64,000 bases of DNA from Chloroflexota bacterium (GTDB taxonomy: Bacteria > Chloroflexota > Anaerolineae > Anaerolineales > UBA11579): the NCBI GenBank assembly GCA_018662365.1, contig JABJGH010000053.1, positions 1 to 64,000 on the forward strand, read 5' to 3'. This document shows positions 10,000 to 19,439 of the stretch, in pieces. A program made the position numbers and the translations under genes. The notes under the pieces are model-generated. The model had not been told where the DNA came from and searched no databases. It was given only the letters and a program-made list of their open reading frames with translations. The stretch's first letter is position 1. Each line of letters starts with the position of its first letter.

Positions 10000-10866
10000 A
10001 TGAGTATTTTAATTAATAAAGACACACGTTTGGTGGTGCAGGGAGTGACCGGTTCACAAGGGTTGTTCCACACAAAACGGATGTTAGACTACGGCACTAA
10101 CGTTGTTGGAGGCACTCGTCCGGGAAAAGGTGGAGAATGGGTGCTGGATGGAAAAGTTCCAGTATTTGACACCGTAAAAATAGCAGTCCAAGCCACTGGC
10201 GCAAATACCAGTGTAATCTTTGTGCCTGCAGCCTACGCTCCAGATGCGATTCTAGAAGCTGCTGATGCGGATATTAAATTGATCATCTGCCTTACTGAGC
10301 ATATTCCTGTGCAAGATATGATGAGAGTCCGAAAATATCTGGATCCAATGGGTGCTCGATTAGTAGGACCAAATTGCCCAGGCATTCTCACACCAGGGGT
10401 ATCCTCTGTTGGAATTATTCCAAGCAATATTGCCATTCCAGGAAATGTCGGTGTGGTCTCCCGATCTGGTACTTTAACTTACGAAGTGCTATATGCCTTA
10501 AAAGAACTAGGCATTGGCTCTAGCACCTGCGTTGGAATCGGCGGTGATCCAATTAATGGTACAAACTTCATCGATTGTCTACAATTATTTGAAGATGACC
10601 CCCAAACCGATAAGGTCGTAATGATTGGTGAAATTGGCGGTACGGATGAGGAAAAAGCTGCAACCTTTATTCGAGAAAATATGACCAAACCTGTTTTTGG
10701 TTTTATTGCTGGTAAGACAGCTCCTCCAGGAAAAAGAATGGGGCATGCTGGAGCAATTGTTGAGGGTGGAGAAGGTACTGCAGAGGAAAAAATTAAAGCA
10801 TTAAATGCTGCGGGAGTTCCTGTGGCATCTAACCCTGAAGAAATTGCGGAAATGATCGCCAAATAA
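10000..10866 (+). CDS. sucD: Succinate--CoA ligase (ADP-forming), alpha subunit
   Basis: A 288-residue protein, the usual length for SucD. The CoA-binding Rossmann domain begins [17 protein letters not shown]. The ligase domain has [12 protein letters not shown] and the phosphohistidine loop [20 protein letters not shown], in which His249 is the residue expected to carry phosphate. Together with sucC it catalyses the substrate-level phosphorylation step of the TCA cycle. The two genes form one transcription unit ended by a strong terminator. Confidence 0.97.
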   Translation: MSILINKDTRLVVQGVTGSQGLFHTKRMLDYGTNVVGGTRPGKGGEWVLDGKVPVFDTVKIAVQATGANTSVIFVPAAYAPDAILEAADADIKLIICLTEHIPVQDMMRVRKYLDPMGARLVGPNCPGILTPGVSSVGIIPSNIAIPGNVGVVSRSGTLTYEVLYALKELGIGSSTCVGIGGDPINGTNFIDCLQLFEDDPQTDKVVMIGEIGGTDEEKAATFIRENMTKPVFGFIAGKTAPPGKRMGHAGAIVEGGEGTAEEKIKALNAAGVPVASNPEEIAEMIAK

Positions 10867-10880
10867 AAAGCTTAGAAATC

Positions 10881-10914
10881 AAAAAGATGCGGACAATTGT
10901 CCGCATCTTTTTTT
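10881..10914. terminator. Bidirectional terminator between sucD and acpP
   Basis: A perfect palindrome (AAAGATGCGGAC / GTCCGCATCTTT) with A-run before and T-run after. It can end sucCD from the left and acpP from the right. Confidence 0.92.
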
Positions 10915-10964
10915 GTTTAATTTTAGTTTTTTTATTTTAGAATTGCTCTAAACCTAACAGGGAA

Positions 10965-11201
10965 TTATCCCATTTGGCCGTTGATATAATCAACAGCTTC
11001 ACCAACGGTTGAAATCTTTTGTGCATGTTCATCTGAGATTTCAGTTCCGAATTTATCTTCGAATGCCATAATCAGCTCAACAATATCTAAAGAGTCAGCT
11101 TCAAGGTCTTCGCGGAATTTTGCTGCCATCACGATTTTTTCTTCGTCGGCGCCAAGCAAATCCACGATAATTTCTTTTACATCAGCAAATACATCAGCCA
11201 T
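10965..11201 (-). CDS. acpP: Acyl carrier protein
   Basis: A 78-residue acidic protein with the DSL motif at residues 36-38 ([18 protein letters not shown]); Ser37 is the phosphopantetheine attachment site. It carries growing acyl chains in fatty-acid synthesis. GGAGG lies at the right distance before the ATG. It stands alone, not in a fab operon, and is transcribed divergently from fni. Confidence 0.97.
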   Translation of the reverse strand: MADVFADVKEIIVDLLGADEEKIVMAAKFREDLEADSLDIVELIMAFEDKFGTEISDEHAQKISTVGEAVDYINGQMG

Positions 11202-11238
11202 TTTAATCCTCCATTATTAATTTCAGTCAAACATCGCA

Positions 11239-11266
11239 ATTGTACCTTTCTTGACGTGATTGTCAA
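11239..11266 (-). promoter_or_regulatory. acpP promoter
   Basis: On the minus strand TTGACA (11266-11261), a 16-bp spacer and TACAAT (11244-11239) lie about 40 bp before acpP. A perfect -35 makes this one of the strongest promoters in the window. Confidence 0.75.
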
Positions 11267-11273
11267 GCGCAGG

Positions 11274-11302
11274 TTGACAGCATAAATTCTGACTGGTAAT
11301 AT
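11274..11302 (+). promoter_or_regulatory. fni promoter, divergent from acpP
   Basis: TTGACA (11274-11279), a 17-bp spacer and TAATAT (11297-11302), preceded by TGG as in an extended -10. The two divergent -35 boxes are only 7 bp apart. Confidence 0.65.
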
Positions 11303-11329
11303 AAACTTACTTCACAGGAACCCCCCTAA

Positions 11330-12358
11330 ATGAAAAAAGTTACGCATACAAGCTCAAGAAAAATTGAACATATCGACATAAATTTGAACAAAGATGTCGC
11401 TTCAACGAACACCAATGGTCTAGATAAATTTCAATTTGTGCATGAGGCACTACCAGAGATAAATTTGAATGAAATTGACCTTAGTCAAAATTTATTTGGA
11501 CGTGCGGTTTCAGCCCCGATATTGATTTCCTCCATGACTGGTGGTGCAGATGAAGCCAAAGATATTAATTTCATATTGGCCGAGGCAGCCGAAGAAATGG
11601 GCATTGCAATGGGGGTTGGCTCTCAACGAGCAGCAATTGAAGAACCCTCCCTTGCACCGACTTTTAACGTTCGCTCTGTGGCCCCAAATATTTTACTATT
11701 TGCAAATTTAGGGGCGATCCAATTGAATTATGGCTATGGCATTGATGAATGCCAAAAAGCTGTAGACATGATCGAGGCGGATGCCTTAATTCTTCATTTA
11801 AACCCCTTACAAGAAGCCGTTCAACCAGAAGGTGATGTTAACTGGCATGGAATTCTCAATAAAATCGAAATAATATGCAAAAAAATGCCTGTTCCTGTAA
11901 TTATTAAAGAGGTGGGATGGGGAATTTCCGCGAAAACTGCAAAAAAATTATCCGAAATTGGCATTCAAGCAATTGATGTGGCAGGAGCTGGTGGCACTTC
12001 CTGGTCTCAAGTGGAAATGTACCGTGCTAAATCGGAAAATCTGGCAAGAATAGCCGAAACCTTTATTGGTTGGGGTATACCGACAGCGGACTCAATTAAA
12101 CAAATTCGGGAATCTCTTCCAGAAATGAAAGTAATTGCCTCAGGTGGACTTCGCTCTGGATTAGATATTGCAAAATGTATTGCCTTAGGTGCTTCTATGG
12201 GAGGAATGGCAGGTCCTTTTCTCAAAGCCGCCATAAAATCCACTTCCGCTACAGTGCAGGAAATATCTAATATTCAACGTACCCTGCAGATCTCAATGTT
12301 TGCGGCAGGAGCAAAAGATCTTAGTGTTTTGCAAAAAACGCCACTAATCAAACAATAA
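11330..12358 (+). CDS. fni: Isopentenyl-diphosphate delta-isomerase, type 2 (FMN-dependent)
   Basis: A 342-residue TIM-barrel flavoprotein. Recognised stretches are ILISSMTGGADEAKDIN, MGVGSQRAAIE, LHLNPLQEAVQPEGD, the FMN-phosphate-side VIIKEVGWGIS, DVAGAGGTSWSQVE and IASGGLRSGLDIAKCIALGA. The enzyme interconverts IPP and DMAPP using reduced FMN. It is 22 bp upstream of a polyprenyl synthase gene on the same strand, so both are placed in isoprenoid precursor supply, plausibly for the menaquinone side chain. Confidence 0.95.
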   Translation: MKKVTHTSSRKIEHIDINLNKDVASTNTNGLDKFQFVHEALPEINLNEIDLSQNLFGRAVSAPILISSMTGGADEAKDINFILAEAAEEMGIAMGVGSQRAAIEEPSLAPTFNVRSVAPNILLFANLGAIQLNYGYGIDECQKAVDMIEADALILHLNPLQEAVQPEGDVNWHGILNKIEIICKKMPVPVIIKEVGWGISAKTAKKLSEIGIQAIDVAGAGGTSWSQVEMYRAKSENLARIAETFIGWGIPTADSIKQIRESLPEMKVIASGGLRSGLDIAKCIALGASMGGMAGPFLKAAIKSTSATVQEISNIQRTLQISMFAAGAKDLSVLQKTPLIKQ

Positions 12359-12380
12359 AATCATAAAAACTGGAATAATT

Positions 12381-13394
12381 ATGCCCCTCACCGATTATTA
12401 CGATTTACTTCTTCCCGCGATTGAGAAAGAAATGAAAGCATGTGTGGAGGAATCTCAAGGCGAAGGACTAGAAGAATTATATTCAATGTTGGCCTATCAC
12501 TTAGGTTGGGAAGGACCCAGATCTGGACAAAAAGCCCAGGGTAAAAGAGTACGCCCAATGATGGTCTTGCTATCCAATGCTGCTGCTGGAGGAGATTGGG
12601 AAATTGCATTACCTGCCGCCGCCGCAGTTGAATTGGTGCATAATTTTTCCTTAATTCACGACGATATTCAAGACAATAGTCCTCTACGAAGAGGTAGAAA
12701 AACCGTATGGAAAAAATGGAACATTCCCCAGGCGATTAATGCAGGGGATTCTATGTTTGCTTTAGCCCATATTGCACTTAAAAGGTTAGCAAAACAAGTT
12801 CCAGATGCTATAGCACTCGAGGCTTACAGGATCCTTCCTGAAGCATGTCTGACCCTTACACAAGGACAATACCTCGATCTCTCCTATGAAAATAGAACTA
12901 ATCTATCCTCAGAAGACTATTGGCCAATGATCAATGGGAAAACCGCCACACTCATCGCTGCCTGCACTCAGCTAGGTGCGTTGATAGCGGGCGCAAATTC
13001 AGAAACAGTGGAAAATTATCGGAAATTTGGTGAATATGTAGGGCTTGCATTTCAAGTTTATGATGATATTTTAGGAATTTGGGGCGATGCGGAGATTACT
13101 GGAAAATCAATTGAAAGTGATCTAGTTGAAGGCAAAAAGTCTCTGCCAGTATTATTTGCACTTGAAAAAATTCCTAGCTTTTCCGAACGATGGAATAATG
13201 GTCCCATTGCGATCGAAGAAGTACCAAAAATATCAACGATGCTAGAGTCTGAGGGAGTTCTAGAATTTGCCAATACTACCGCAGACAACCTTACACAAAA
13301 AGCCCTATCAATCCTTGAGCAAACAAGTGAAATAAGTGACTCTAGGGATGCTTTACAAGATATGGCTAAAAAATTAATCAAACGCCAAGCATAA
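12381..13394 (+). CDS. Polyprenyl diphosphate synthase (trans-isoprenyl type)
   Basis: A 337-residue all-helical prenyl transferase. The first aspartate-rich motif is DDIQD at residues 94-98 (NFSLIHDDIQDNSPLRRGR), the second is DD at about 228-229 (FQVYDDILGIWGD). It condenses IPP onto allylic diphosphates. An aromatic residue (Phe89) five positions before the first motif resembles short-chain synthases, but product length (C15, C20 or longer) cannot be fixed from this. It follows fni by 22 bp and probably supplies the prenyl chain for menaquinone (menA is at about 44.6 kb) or lipid carriers. Confidence 0.92.
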   Translation: MPLTDYYDLLLPAIEKEMKACVEESQGEGLEELYSMLAYHLGWEGPRSGQKAQGKRVRPMMVLLSNAAAGGDWEIALPAAAAVELVHNFSLIHDDIQDNSPLRRGRKTVWKKWNIPQAINAGDSMFALAHIALKRLAKQVPDAIALEAYRILPEACLTLTQGQYLDLSYENRTNLSSEDYWPMINGKTATLIAACTQLGALIAGANSETVENYRKFGEYVGLAFQVYDDILGIWGDAEITGKSIESDLVEGKKSLPVLFALEKIPSFSERWNNGPIAIEEVPKISTMLESEGVLEFANTTADNLTQKALSILEQTSEISDSRDALQDMAKKLIKRQA

Positions 13395-13400
13395 TCCCAA

Positions 13401-14585
13401 TCAAACGAATTTCATAAAAACCTGGTTTCCTAGTACTCTTCCTCTCTTTGTGAGAAGAAGAGTTTGATTTGAATCTCCCCCCCATTTTAGTAATTCTTTT
13501 TTAAGCAATTCTCTTATCTCATCCTTAAAGGTTTCTTCCAAATCCTGCCCAAATCTGATTTTGAAATCGTTCTTGGCAACACCTTGTTGGAGAAGTCTTA
13601 ATCCCATCATCATTGTTTCGTTCATCGCAACTTCTTTGTCAATAAGTTGCACTTCGATGCTCGTCGGTGTTCTCGGAAATTTATTTGGTTTCATCTCAGA
13701 CATTTGATTAATATATTTTCTTGGGGTCAGGATATTTGAAAACCTGTACCCACCAATGGAGCTATGAGCGCCCGCGCCAAATCCTATATAGGGCTTATTT
13801 TTCCAATATTGCAAATTATGGCGAGAGAGATTAATTTCTCCCCCTCCGCTTATCTTTGCCCAGTTCGATATCTCATAATGAGCAAATCCATTTTCTCCAA
13901 GAAAGTCCATCGTCCATTCATACATGTCTGCAGCGACATCATCATCAGGATAAGGATATATTCCATTTTTAACTTGTTTTTCTAATGGCGTTCCTTTTTC
14001 CACTGTTAAAGAATATAACGAAATATGATCTGGAGTTAGACTAAAAGCTTTTATTAAATTTTCTTTCCAATCGGCAAGTACCTGGTTAGGTAACCCAAAG
14101 ATAAGATCTAAACTAATATTTTCAAACCCTGCCCTCCTTGCCTCTTCCATCGCAAGAATTGCATCACTATATCCGTGCTGTCGTTCTAGAATTTTCAACT
14201 CTATAGAATTGGCAGATTGAACACCCATGCTGAGTCTATTGATTCCCATTGAGCGTATATTAGAAAAATATTCAAAATCGACAGTGCCTGGATTCGCCTC
14301 CAAAGAAACTTCCATATCGGCTGTCAAATTAAAGGAATCCCCTATTGCATTCATTATTTTTTCAATTTGAGATATCGTCAATAAAGATGGGGTTCCTCCA
14401 CCAAAAAATATCGTATGCGCATTCAATTTTTGGGATTTATGGGCAGCAAAAAAAACTATCTCATCAACAAGTGCATCCACATACTCAGGAATAAGATTAT
14501 CCAAGCCAGCATATGTATTAAAATCACAATAACCGCAGCGGTGTTTGCAAAATGGGATATGTAAATAAATACTTATTGGGTCCAT
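13401..14585 (-). CDS. hemW: HemW-like radical SAM protein (oxygen-independent coproporphyrinogen oxidase family)
   Basis: About 394 residues from ATG 14585; an earlier in-frame ATG at 14618 would add 11 residues. The N-terminus SIYLHIPFCKHRCGYCDF carries the CxxxCxxC cluster plus the extra cysteine-free CDF of this family, followed by FFGGGTPSLL and SLEANPGTV. HemW proteins bind heme and are thought to insert it into respiratory enzymes; they lack the extra N-terminal residues of HemN. A -10-like TATACT lies just upstream of 14585, so the start is uncertain. It ends convergently 6 bp from the polyprenyl synthase gene. Confidence 0.88.
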   Translation of the reverse strand: MDPISIYLHIPFCKHRCGYCDFNTYAGLDNLIPEYVDALVDEIVFFAAHKSQKLNAHTIFFGGGTPSLLTISQIEKIMNAIGDSFNLTADMEVSLEANPGTVDFEYFSNIRSMGINRLSMGVQSANSIELKILERQHGYSDAILAMEEARRAGFENISLDLIFGLPNQVLADWKENLIKAFSLTPDHISLYSLTVEKGTPLEKQVKNGIYPYPDDDVAADMYEWTMDFLGENGFAHYEISNWAKISGGGEINLSRHNLQYWKNKPYIGFGAGAHSSIGGYRFSNILTPRKYINQMSEMKPNKFPRTPTSIEVQLIDKEVAMNETMMMGLRLLQQGVAKNDFKIRFGQDLEETFKDEIRELLKKELLKWGGDSNQTLLLTKRGRVLGNQVFMKFV

Positions 14586-14654
14586 TTTCCAAGTATAACC
14601 CGAGTTTACAAGCTCCATTAATTGATATTATTTGTGAATTTATGCACATTATAT

Positions 14655-14684
14655 TTAGACAATATTCTGCTAGACTGGTATAAT
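14655..14684 (+). promoter_or_regulatory. Promoter of the LysM protein gene
   Basis: TTAGAC (14655-14660), an 18-bp spacer and TATAAT (14679-14684) with an upstream TGG (extended -10). The predicted start at about 14691 leaves only some 12 nt before ATG 14703, and no Shine-Dalgarno is visible. Confidence 0.65.
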
Positions 14685-14702
14685 GCTCCGAGTTAAATAA
14701 TT

Positions 14703-15884
14703 ATGGAAAATCCAAATACAAAACCTACAAAATTATGCCCCACATGTGGCACCAGGGCTGCTGAAAATGCCCCTCGCTGTTTGGTATGTGGAACCGAATT
14801 CGCTAACGAGCAAAAGAAGGATAGCTCTAGAAAATCTAAGACTTCACAAAAAAAAGTAGCGACCCCAGAAATTAGAGGGACTAGAATGCCGGAAATTACC
14901 TTAAGCGTTCCGGTGATCGTATTGTTATTTATAGTCTTTTTGGCAATCGGTGCAGGTGCAGTTTATTTTGGCTTGCAAGCCACTGGGGCTATTGTGGAGC
15001 CTACAGAAGCACCCACAGAGACCCTAACACCCACACCCAGTCTTACACCTACCCCCGTTAAACCCACGACCACCTTTACACCTTTACCCTCTCCTACCCC
15101 GCAAACTTACCGGGTACAGTTGGGAGACAATTGTGGAACAATCGCATTCCTGTTCAATATTTCTGTGCAGAGTATTATTTTAGAAAACAGTCTGGCAGCA
15201 TCCTGCCCACTCAGTGTCAATGATGAATTGAGGATTCCATATCCAACGCCAACCTTGACCCCTGAGGCAACCAATACTCCCAGCAGCGTACAGGCAACAA
15301 GGGACGCATGCGACGTAGATTATTACACGGTTATTGAAGGTGATGATCTGAGTACGATCGCATTATTTAGGGGCGTATCAGTAGAAGCAATTATGGAATG
15401 GAATGGAAAAACTGTCCCAACCGTTTTTGTCGGGGAAACAATTGCTATTCCAAATTGTTTGCGTGATTATGTGCCCGGACAGGGAACCGTTACCCCCACA
15501 CCCGCTCCACCTAAACAAAAACCTGAACTACTGTTGCCCAATGATGGTCAAGGATTTACCCTAGAAAATGACCTGGTTACTTTGCAATGGGCATCCGTAG
15601 GCACCTTATTAGAAAATGAATTTTATCAAGTAACAGTAATTGATGTCACCGATGGAAATAAAGAACCCTTGGTAATTGAAGTATCTGATACGAAATTTAC
15701 AGTCCCCACCGATTTCCGTCCAACGGACGGAAGTGTACATATCTACCGCTGGTGGGTTATGCCCGTCGCAAAGATTGGTGTAAATTCAGATGGAAGTCCA
15801 ATATATATTTCCGGGGGTCCAAGTAGTGATAATAGAGATTTTAGCTGGACCGGAACGGGCACCGCACCAACGCCAAGTCCATAA
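14703..15884 (+). CDS. Zinc-ribbon, single-pass membrane protein with two LysM domains
   Basis: A 393-residue protein. Residues 12-30 form a small zinc ribbon (CPTCG then CLVCG). After a Lys/Ser-rich stretch, one membrane helix lies at about 67-90. A Thr/Pro-rich spacer leads to two LysM domains (about 138-183, YRVQLGDNCGTIAFLFNIS; and 208-255, YYTVIEGDDLSTIALFRGVS), separated by another Thr/Pro linker. A C-terminal beta-sandwich (about 275-385) precedes a short tail. LysM domains bind glycan backbones of peptidoglycan or related polymers. The zinc ribbon would stay in the cytosol with the LysM part outside. Function unknown; similar architectures are common in Anaerolineae, as far as I recall. 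Confidence 0.85.
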   Translation: MENPNTKPTKLCPTCGTRAAENAPRCLVCGTEFANEQKKDSSRKSKTSQKKVATPEIRGTRMPEITLSVPVIVLLFIVFLAIGAGAVYFGLQATGAIVEPTEAPTETLTPTPSLTPTPVKPTTTFTPLPSPTPQTYRVQLGDNCGTIAFLFNISVQSIILENSLAASCPLSVNDELRIPYPTPTLTPEATNTPSSVQATRDACDVDYYTVIEGDDLSTIALFRGVSVEAIMEWNGKTVPTVFVGETIAIPNCLRDYVPGQGTVTPTPAPPKQKPELLLPNDGQGFTLENDLVTLQWASVGTLLENEFYQVTVIDVTDGNKEPLVIEVSDTKFTVPTDFRPTDGSVHIYRWWVMPVAKIGVNSDGSPIYISGGPSSDNRDFSWTGTGTAPTPSP

Positions 15885-15896
15885 ATCTACTTAAAT

Positions 15897-15936
15897 AAAA
15901 AAAGACCCTGGAAAATTTATCCAGGGTCTTTTTTTT
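15897..15936. terminator. Bidirectional terminator between the LysM gene and gltA
   Basis: An 11-bp stem (AAAGACCCTGG / CCAGGGTCTTT) with a 9-nt loop, flanked by an A-run and an 8-T run, serving both convergent genes. Confidence 0.92.
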
Positions 15937-15943
15937 ATACAAT

Positions 15944-17230
15944 TTATCGTTGTTCGATTTCTTTATAAGATCTTTCGCCTTCACCAAGGTAAACCTGGCG
16001 TGGTCGAGCGATTTTTTGAAGCGGATCATTGAGAAGCTCTTGCCATTGAGCCAACCAACCAATTGACCTTGGAATTGCAAACATCACGGTAAACATTGCT
16101 CGAGGAATTCCCAATGCTTGGTAGATCATTCCAGAATAGAAATCTACATTTGGGTATAATTTTCTTTTCGCAAAATAATCTTCATTCAAAGCAATTTTTT
16201 CGAGTTCAAGAGCAATATCCAATAATGGGTTTGCACCAGCAATCTTGAAAACTTCATCGGCGTGAGATTTGATTATGCGGGCTCGTGGATCATAATTTTT
16301 ATATACGCGGTGCCCGAACCCCATTAATTTTTCTTTGCCAGCCTTGACGCCTTCTAAAAATGCAGGAATGTTACTTACATCACCAATCTTTGTTAGCATT
16401 CGAAGCACGGCCTCATTTGCACCTCCATGAAGCGGGCCATATAGGGCAGCAGCTGCACCAGCCATTGCAGAATAGGGATCCACATGACTTGATCCAATAC
16501 TGCGCATTGCATTTGTGCCGCAATTTTGCTCATGATCCATATGAAGGATGAACAAAATATCAAGTGCCTCTTCCAGCGCTGGGTTTAGTTCATAATTACC
16601 ATCTTTATCAGCGAACATCATTTTTAGAAAATTACCTGCGTAGCTCAATTCTGGATCTGGCTCAACATAGGGTAAATCCTGACTGTTCCGATATGAATAA
16701 GCGGCTAAGGTTGGCGCAGAGGCAAATAACCTCTGAACATGTTCTACCCGGTTGGCTACATTTTCAATATCTGATCCAGTTGGGTTAAATGTGCCTAGTG
16801 CTGCAACTGAAGCGATAAACTTTCCCATGGGGTGTCCATCTTTTTCAAATGCTTTGAAGAACGCTTTGAAGTTTTCAGGCAAACTTGCACGAGCTTTAAG
16901 ATCTCCCACCCATTTATCATATTCTTCTTTTGTGGGCAATTCGCCATATTGGATCAAATATGCTGATTCAAAAGAATCTGATTTTTCACATAGTTGATCA
17001 ATCGGATATCCGCGATATCGAAGGATGCCATTAGCACCATCGACCAATGTGATCGTACTTTCAGTAGTTGCGGTATTCTTAAAACCAGGATCAAAACTCA
17101 TCATCCCAAAATCACCCTCATTAACTTTGATCTGACGCAATTCCATGGCTGGAATCGTATCTTCCCAAATTGGGACTTCGTATTCTTGTTCTGTCCGATT
17201 ATCTTTAATTGTTAAAGTCTCTTTCGCCAT
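15944..17230 (-). CDS. gltA: Citrate synthase
   Basis: A 428-residue protein, usual length for type II bacterial citrate synthases. Catalytic stretches are visible: LHGGANEAVLRML (first His), GFGHRVYKNYDPRARI (second His) and the later DFYSG containing the catalytic Asp. The N-terminal domain has GILRYRGYPIDQL. It condenses oxaloacetate and acetyl-CoA to citrate. AGGAG lies before the ATG. It follows mdh by 39 bp on the same strand, so oxaloacetate formation and use are encoded in one operon. Confidence 0.97.
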   Translation of the reverse strand: MAKETLTIKDNRTEQEYEVPIWEDTIPAMELRQIKVNEGDFGMMSFDPGFKNTATTESTITLVDGANGILRYRGYPIDQLCEKSDSFESAYLIQYGELPTKEEYDKWVGDLKARASLPENFKAFFKAFEKDGHPMGKFIASVAALGTFNPTGSDIENVANRVEHVQRLFASAPTLAAYSYRNSQDLPYVEPDPELSYAGNFLKMMFADKDGNYELNPALEEALDILFILHMDHEQNCGTNAMRSIGSSHVDPYSAMAGAAAALYGPLHGGANEAVLRMLTKIGDVSNIPAFLEGVKAGKEKLMGFGHRVYKNYDPRARIIKSHADEVFKIAGANPLLDIALELEKIALNEDYFAKRKLYPNVDFYSGMIYQALGIPRAMFTVMFAIPRSIGWLAQWQELLNDPLQKIARPRQVYLGEGERSYKEIEQR

Positions 17231-17269
17231 ATTTCGTGAGCTCCTATACTCTATAAATTAAAAAGAGAT

Positions 17270-18205
17270 TTAGAATCCTAAATCTCTTAGATTTTTAACA
17301 TTTGCATCAACATGTTCCGCTGAACCTTTTAATGCTTCCTTTTCGGAGTCATTTAATTCATATTCAATAACTCTTTCAAAGCCTTTCCTTCCTAATTGAA
17401 CCGGTACACCAAAGAATATGCCATTTTGGTCATACTCGCCCTCTAACAATACAGAACAGGGAACCACCAAATGTTTATTCTTCAATATTGCTTCACACAT
17501 TTGAGCGACTGCAGCAGAAGGGGCATAGAATGCTGAACCCGTTTTCAAAAGGGCAACGATTTCTCCACCACCCTTCCGTGTGCGATTTACAATGGCTTCC
17601 AATTTCTCAGTTTCAATAAATTTATCTAGAGGAACACCCGCAACGTTGGAATGACGTGTAAGGGGGACCATCGTGTCCCCATGACCACCTAAAACATAAC
17701 AATTAATATTTTCAACACTCACACCTGTTTCCATGGCAATAAATGCACTCATTCGAGCAGAATCCAAAATACCAGCTTGTCCGATCACTCTCTCTTTAGG
17801 CAGATTTCCTTTTTCCATCGCAACCAAGCACATCACATCCAATGGGTTTGTGAGAATAATATAGATTGCGTTGGGGGAAAGCTTAATCGTCTCTTCAGTT
17901 GCAGTGCCCACGATTTTTGCATTTGTGGACAAAAGATCATCTCTGCTCATGCCCGGTTTTCTTGGAATTCCAGCGGTAATTACAATTATATCTGAACCAG
18001 CAGTAGCTTCGTAACTATTGCTCCCAGTAATGCTCACATCTTTGCCAATAACGGGCATTGACTCTTGCATATCAAGGGCTTTCCCTTGGGGCATGCCTTC
18101 AACAATATCGACTAACACGATATCTGCAATTTCTCTTTCGGCTAACCAATGTGCTGTGGTAGATCCAGTCATTCCAGCACCAATAATCGAAATTTTTGGT
18201 TTCAT
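17270..18205 (-). CDS. mdh: Malate dehydrogenase, LDH-like
   Basis: A 311-residue NAD-dependent enzyme. The Rossmann motif is GAGMTGSTTAH; Asp at the end of strand 2 (VLVDI) favours NAD. The substrate loop reads GIPRKPGMSRDDLL, with arginines expected for malate rather than lactate. The catalytic His is in VLGGHGDTMVPL and the Asp/Arg partner in GILDSARM. It oxidises malate to oxaloacetate for citrate synthase, encoded 39 bp downstream. Confidence 0.96.
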   Translation of the reverse strand: MKPKISIIGAGMTGSTTAHWLAEREIADIVLVDIVEGMPQGKALDMQESMPVIGKDVSITGSNSYEATAGSDIIVITAGIPRKPGMSRDDLLSTNAKIVGTATEETIKLSPNAIYIILTNPLDVMCLVAMEKGNLPKERVIGQAGILDSARMSAFIAMETGVSVENINCYVLGGHGDTMVPLTRHSNVAGVPLDKFIETEKLEAIVNRTRKGGGEIVALLKTGSAFYAPSAAVAQMCEAILKNKHLVVPCSVLLEGEYDQNGIFFGVPVQLGRKGFERVIEYELNDSEKEALKGSAEHVDANVKNLRDLGF

Positions 18206-18306
18206 TTAACAATTCTCCATATAAATATTATTTGATTTTTCATCCTATTTTTCCTTCTAATAGGTATACCGTTCATTAAATAGACTTTATAGGGACACTT
18301 TACCCT

Positions 18307-18315
18307 ATTATATCA
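18307..18315 (-). promoter_or_regulatory. Extended -10 promoter element for mdh-gltA
   Basis: On the minus strand TGATATAAT fits the extended -10 consensus, about 100 bp before mdh. It lies between GGGACA (18292-18297) and TGTCCC (18323-18328), arms of an inverted repeat that could be an operator. Confidence 0.45.
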
Positions 18316-18409
18316 GGACGATTGTCCCAATATATTCGTGTGTCCGAATTGGATAATTAATCCATTAATTCTATTCATTTAGACCATTTAGTGTTGTACA
18401 AAATTTCAT

Positions 18410-18455
18410 TAAATTAAAAATCATCTCTCATTAACTTATTTCCAGAGAGATGATT
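18410..18455 (-). terminator. Terminator of trxB
   Basis: On the minus strand a stem AAATCATCTCT / AGAGATGATTT is followed by TTTAATTT, 18 bp after the trxB stop. The rest of the 268-bp gap to mdh holds the mdh promoter and no gene. Confidence 0.75.
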
Positions 18456-18473
18456 TAATTTTAATTTGTCAAT

Positions 18474-19439
18474 CTATTCAAGAGTTTCCAAATATCTAGT
18501 CGCTTGAATAGCCGCGGCTGCTCCCATTCCTGCAGATGTGATCACCTGTCTGAAATGGGAATCTGCAACTTCACCTGCCGCATAGACACCCGGCATGCTC
18601 GTTTCCATCCGGTTATTGACGATCAAATAACCACTTTCATCCAAATCTAATTTATCTGTAAACAACTCAGTGTTGGGAGTATGTCCGATAAATATAAATA
18701 CACCATCTGTCTTAAAGCTGGTTTCTTCATCTGTTTTTCTATTTTTTAAGGACACATTTGTTACTGCGTCTTCTCCCTGAATATCCTCTAATACTGTATC
18801 CCAAATATAGTTAATCTTCGGGTTTTTGGAGGCTCTTTTTTGAAGAATCGGACTCGCCCGTAATTCATCTCGTCGATGCACAACAGTCACTTTCGTGGCA
18901 AAACGAGTCAAGAATAATCCTTCTTCAACGGCACTGTCCCCTCCCCCAACCACGACTACCTCTTTATCCTTAAAGAAAAATCCATCGCAGGTTCCACAAT
19001 AGGAGACGCCTTTTCCAGTAAACTCCTCTTCACCTGGAATTTCCAAATGTCTAGGATTCGCGCCAGTACTGATAATTATTGTGTCAGCATTATATTCAGC
19101 ACCATACGTTTTAACCTTATAAGGCTTCGAGGAGAAATCCACTTCAATAGCAGTGTCGAAAACTACTTCAGCACCAAATCTTTCTGCCTGCACTTTGAAC
19201 AACTCTCCCAATTCTGCACCACCCAGACCTTCCGGGAATCCTGGGTAGTTCTCAATAATATGGGTTAAAGAGGCTTGCCCTCCTAAAGTCATGCCGGTCA
19301 ATACTATCGGTTTTAGGTCTGCTCGTGCTGCGTATAATGCCGCAGCCAAACCAGCAGGCCCCGAGCCAATAATTAACACTTTTACATCTTTGGGTTCGCT
19401 CTTTTTTTGCGAATCTCCAGGATTAATGCTCATTTCCAT
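18474..19439 (-). CDS. trxB: Thioredoxin-disulfide reductase
   Basis: A 321-residue flavoprotein. The FAD motif is IIGSGPAGLAAALYAARA, the redox pair is CGTC (SYCGTCDGFFF), the NADPH-domain motif is VVVGGGDSAVEEGLFLTRF, and the C-terminal FAD contact is VYAAGEVAD. It passes electrons from NADPH to thioredoxin in the cytosol. About 20 polar residues precede the first beta strand, slightly longer than usual; a second Met at position 3 is an alternative start. It is monocistronic, with its own terminator. Confidence 0.95.
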   Translation of the reverse strand: MEMSINPGDSQKKSEPKDVKVLIIGSGPAGLAAALYAARADLKPIVLTGMTLGGQASLTHIIENYPGFPEGLGGAELGELFKVQAERFGAEVVFDTAIEVDFSSKPYKVKTYGAEYNADTIIISTGANPRHLEIPGEEEFTGKGVSYCGTCDGFFFKDKEVVVVGGGDSAVEEGLFLTRFATKVTVVHRRDELRASPILQKRASKNPKINYIWDTVLEDIQGEDAVTNVSLKNRKTDEETSFKTDGVFIFIGHTPNTELFTDKLDLDESGYLIVNNRMETSMPGVYAAGEVADSHFRQVITSAGMGAAAAIQATRYLETLE

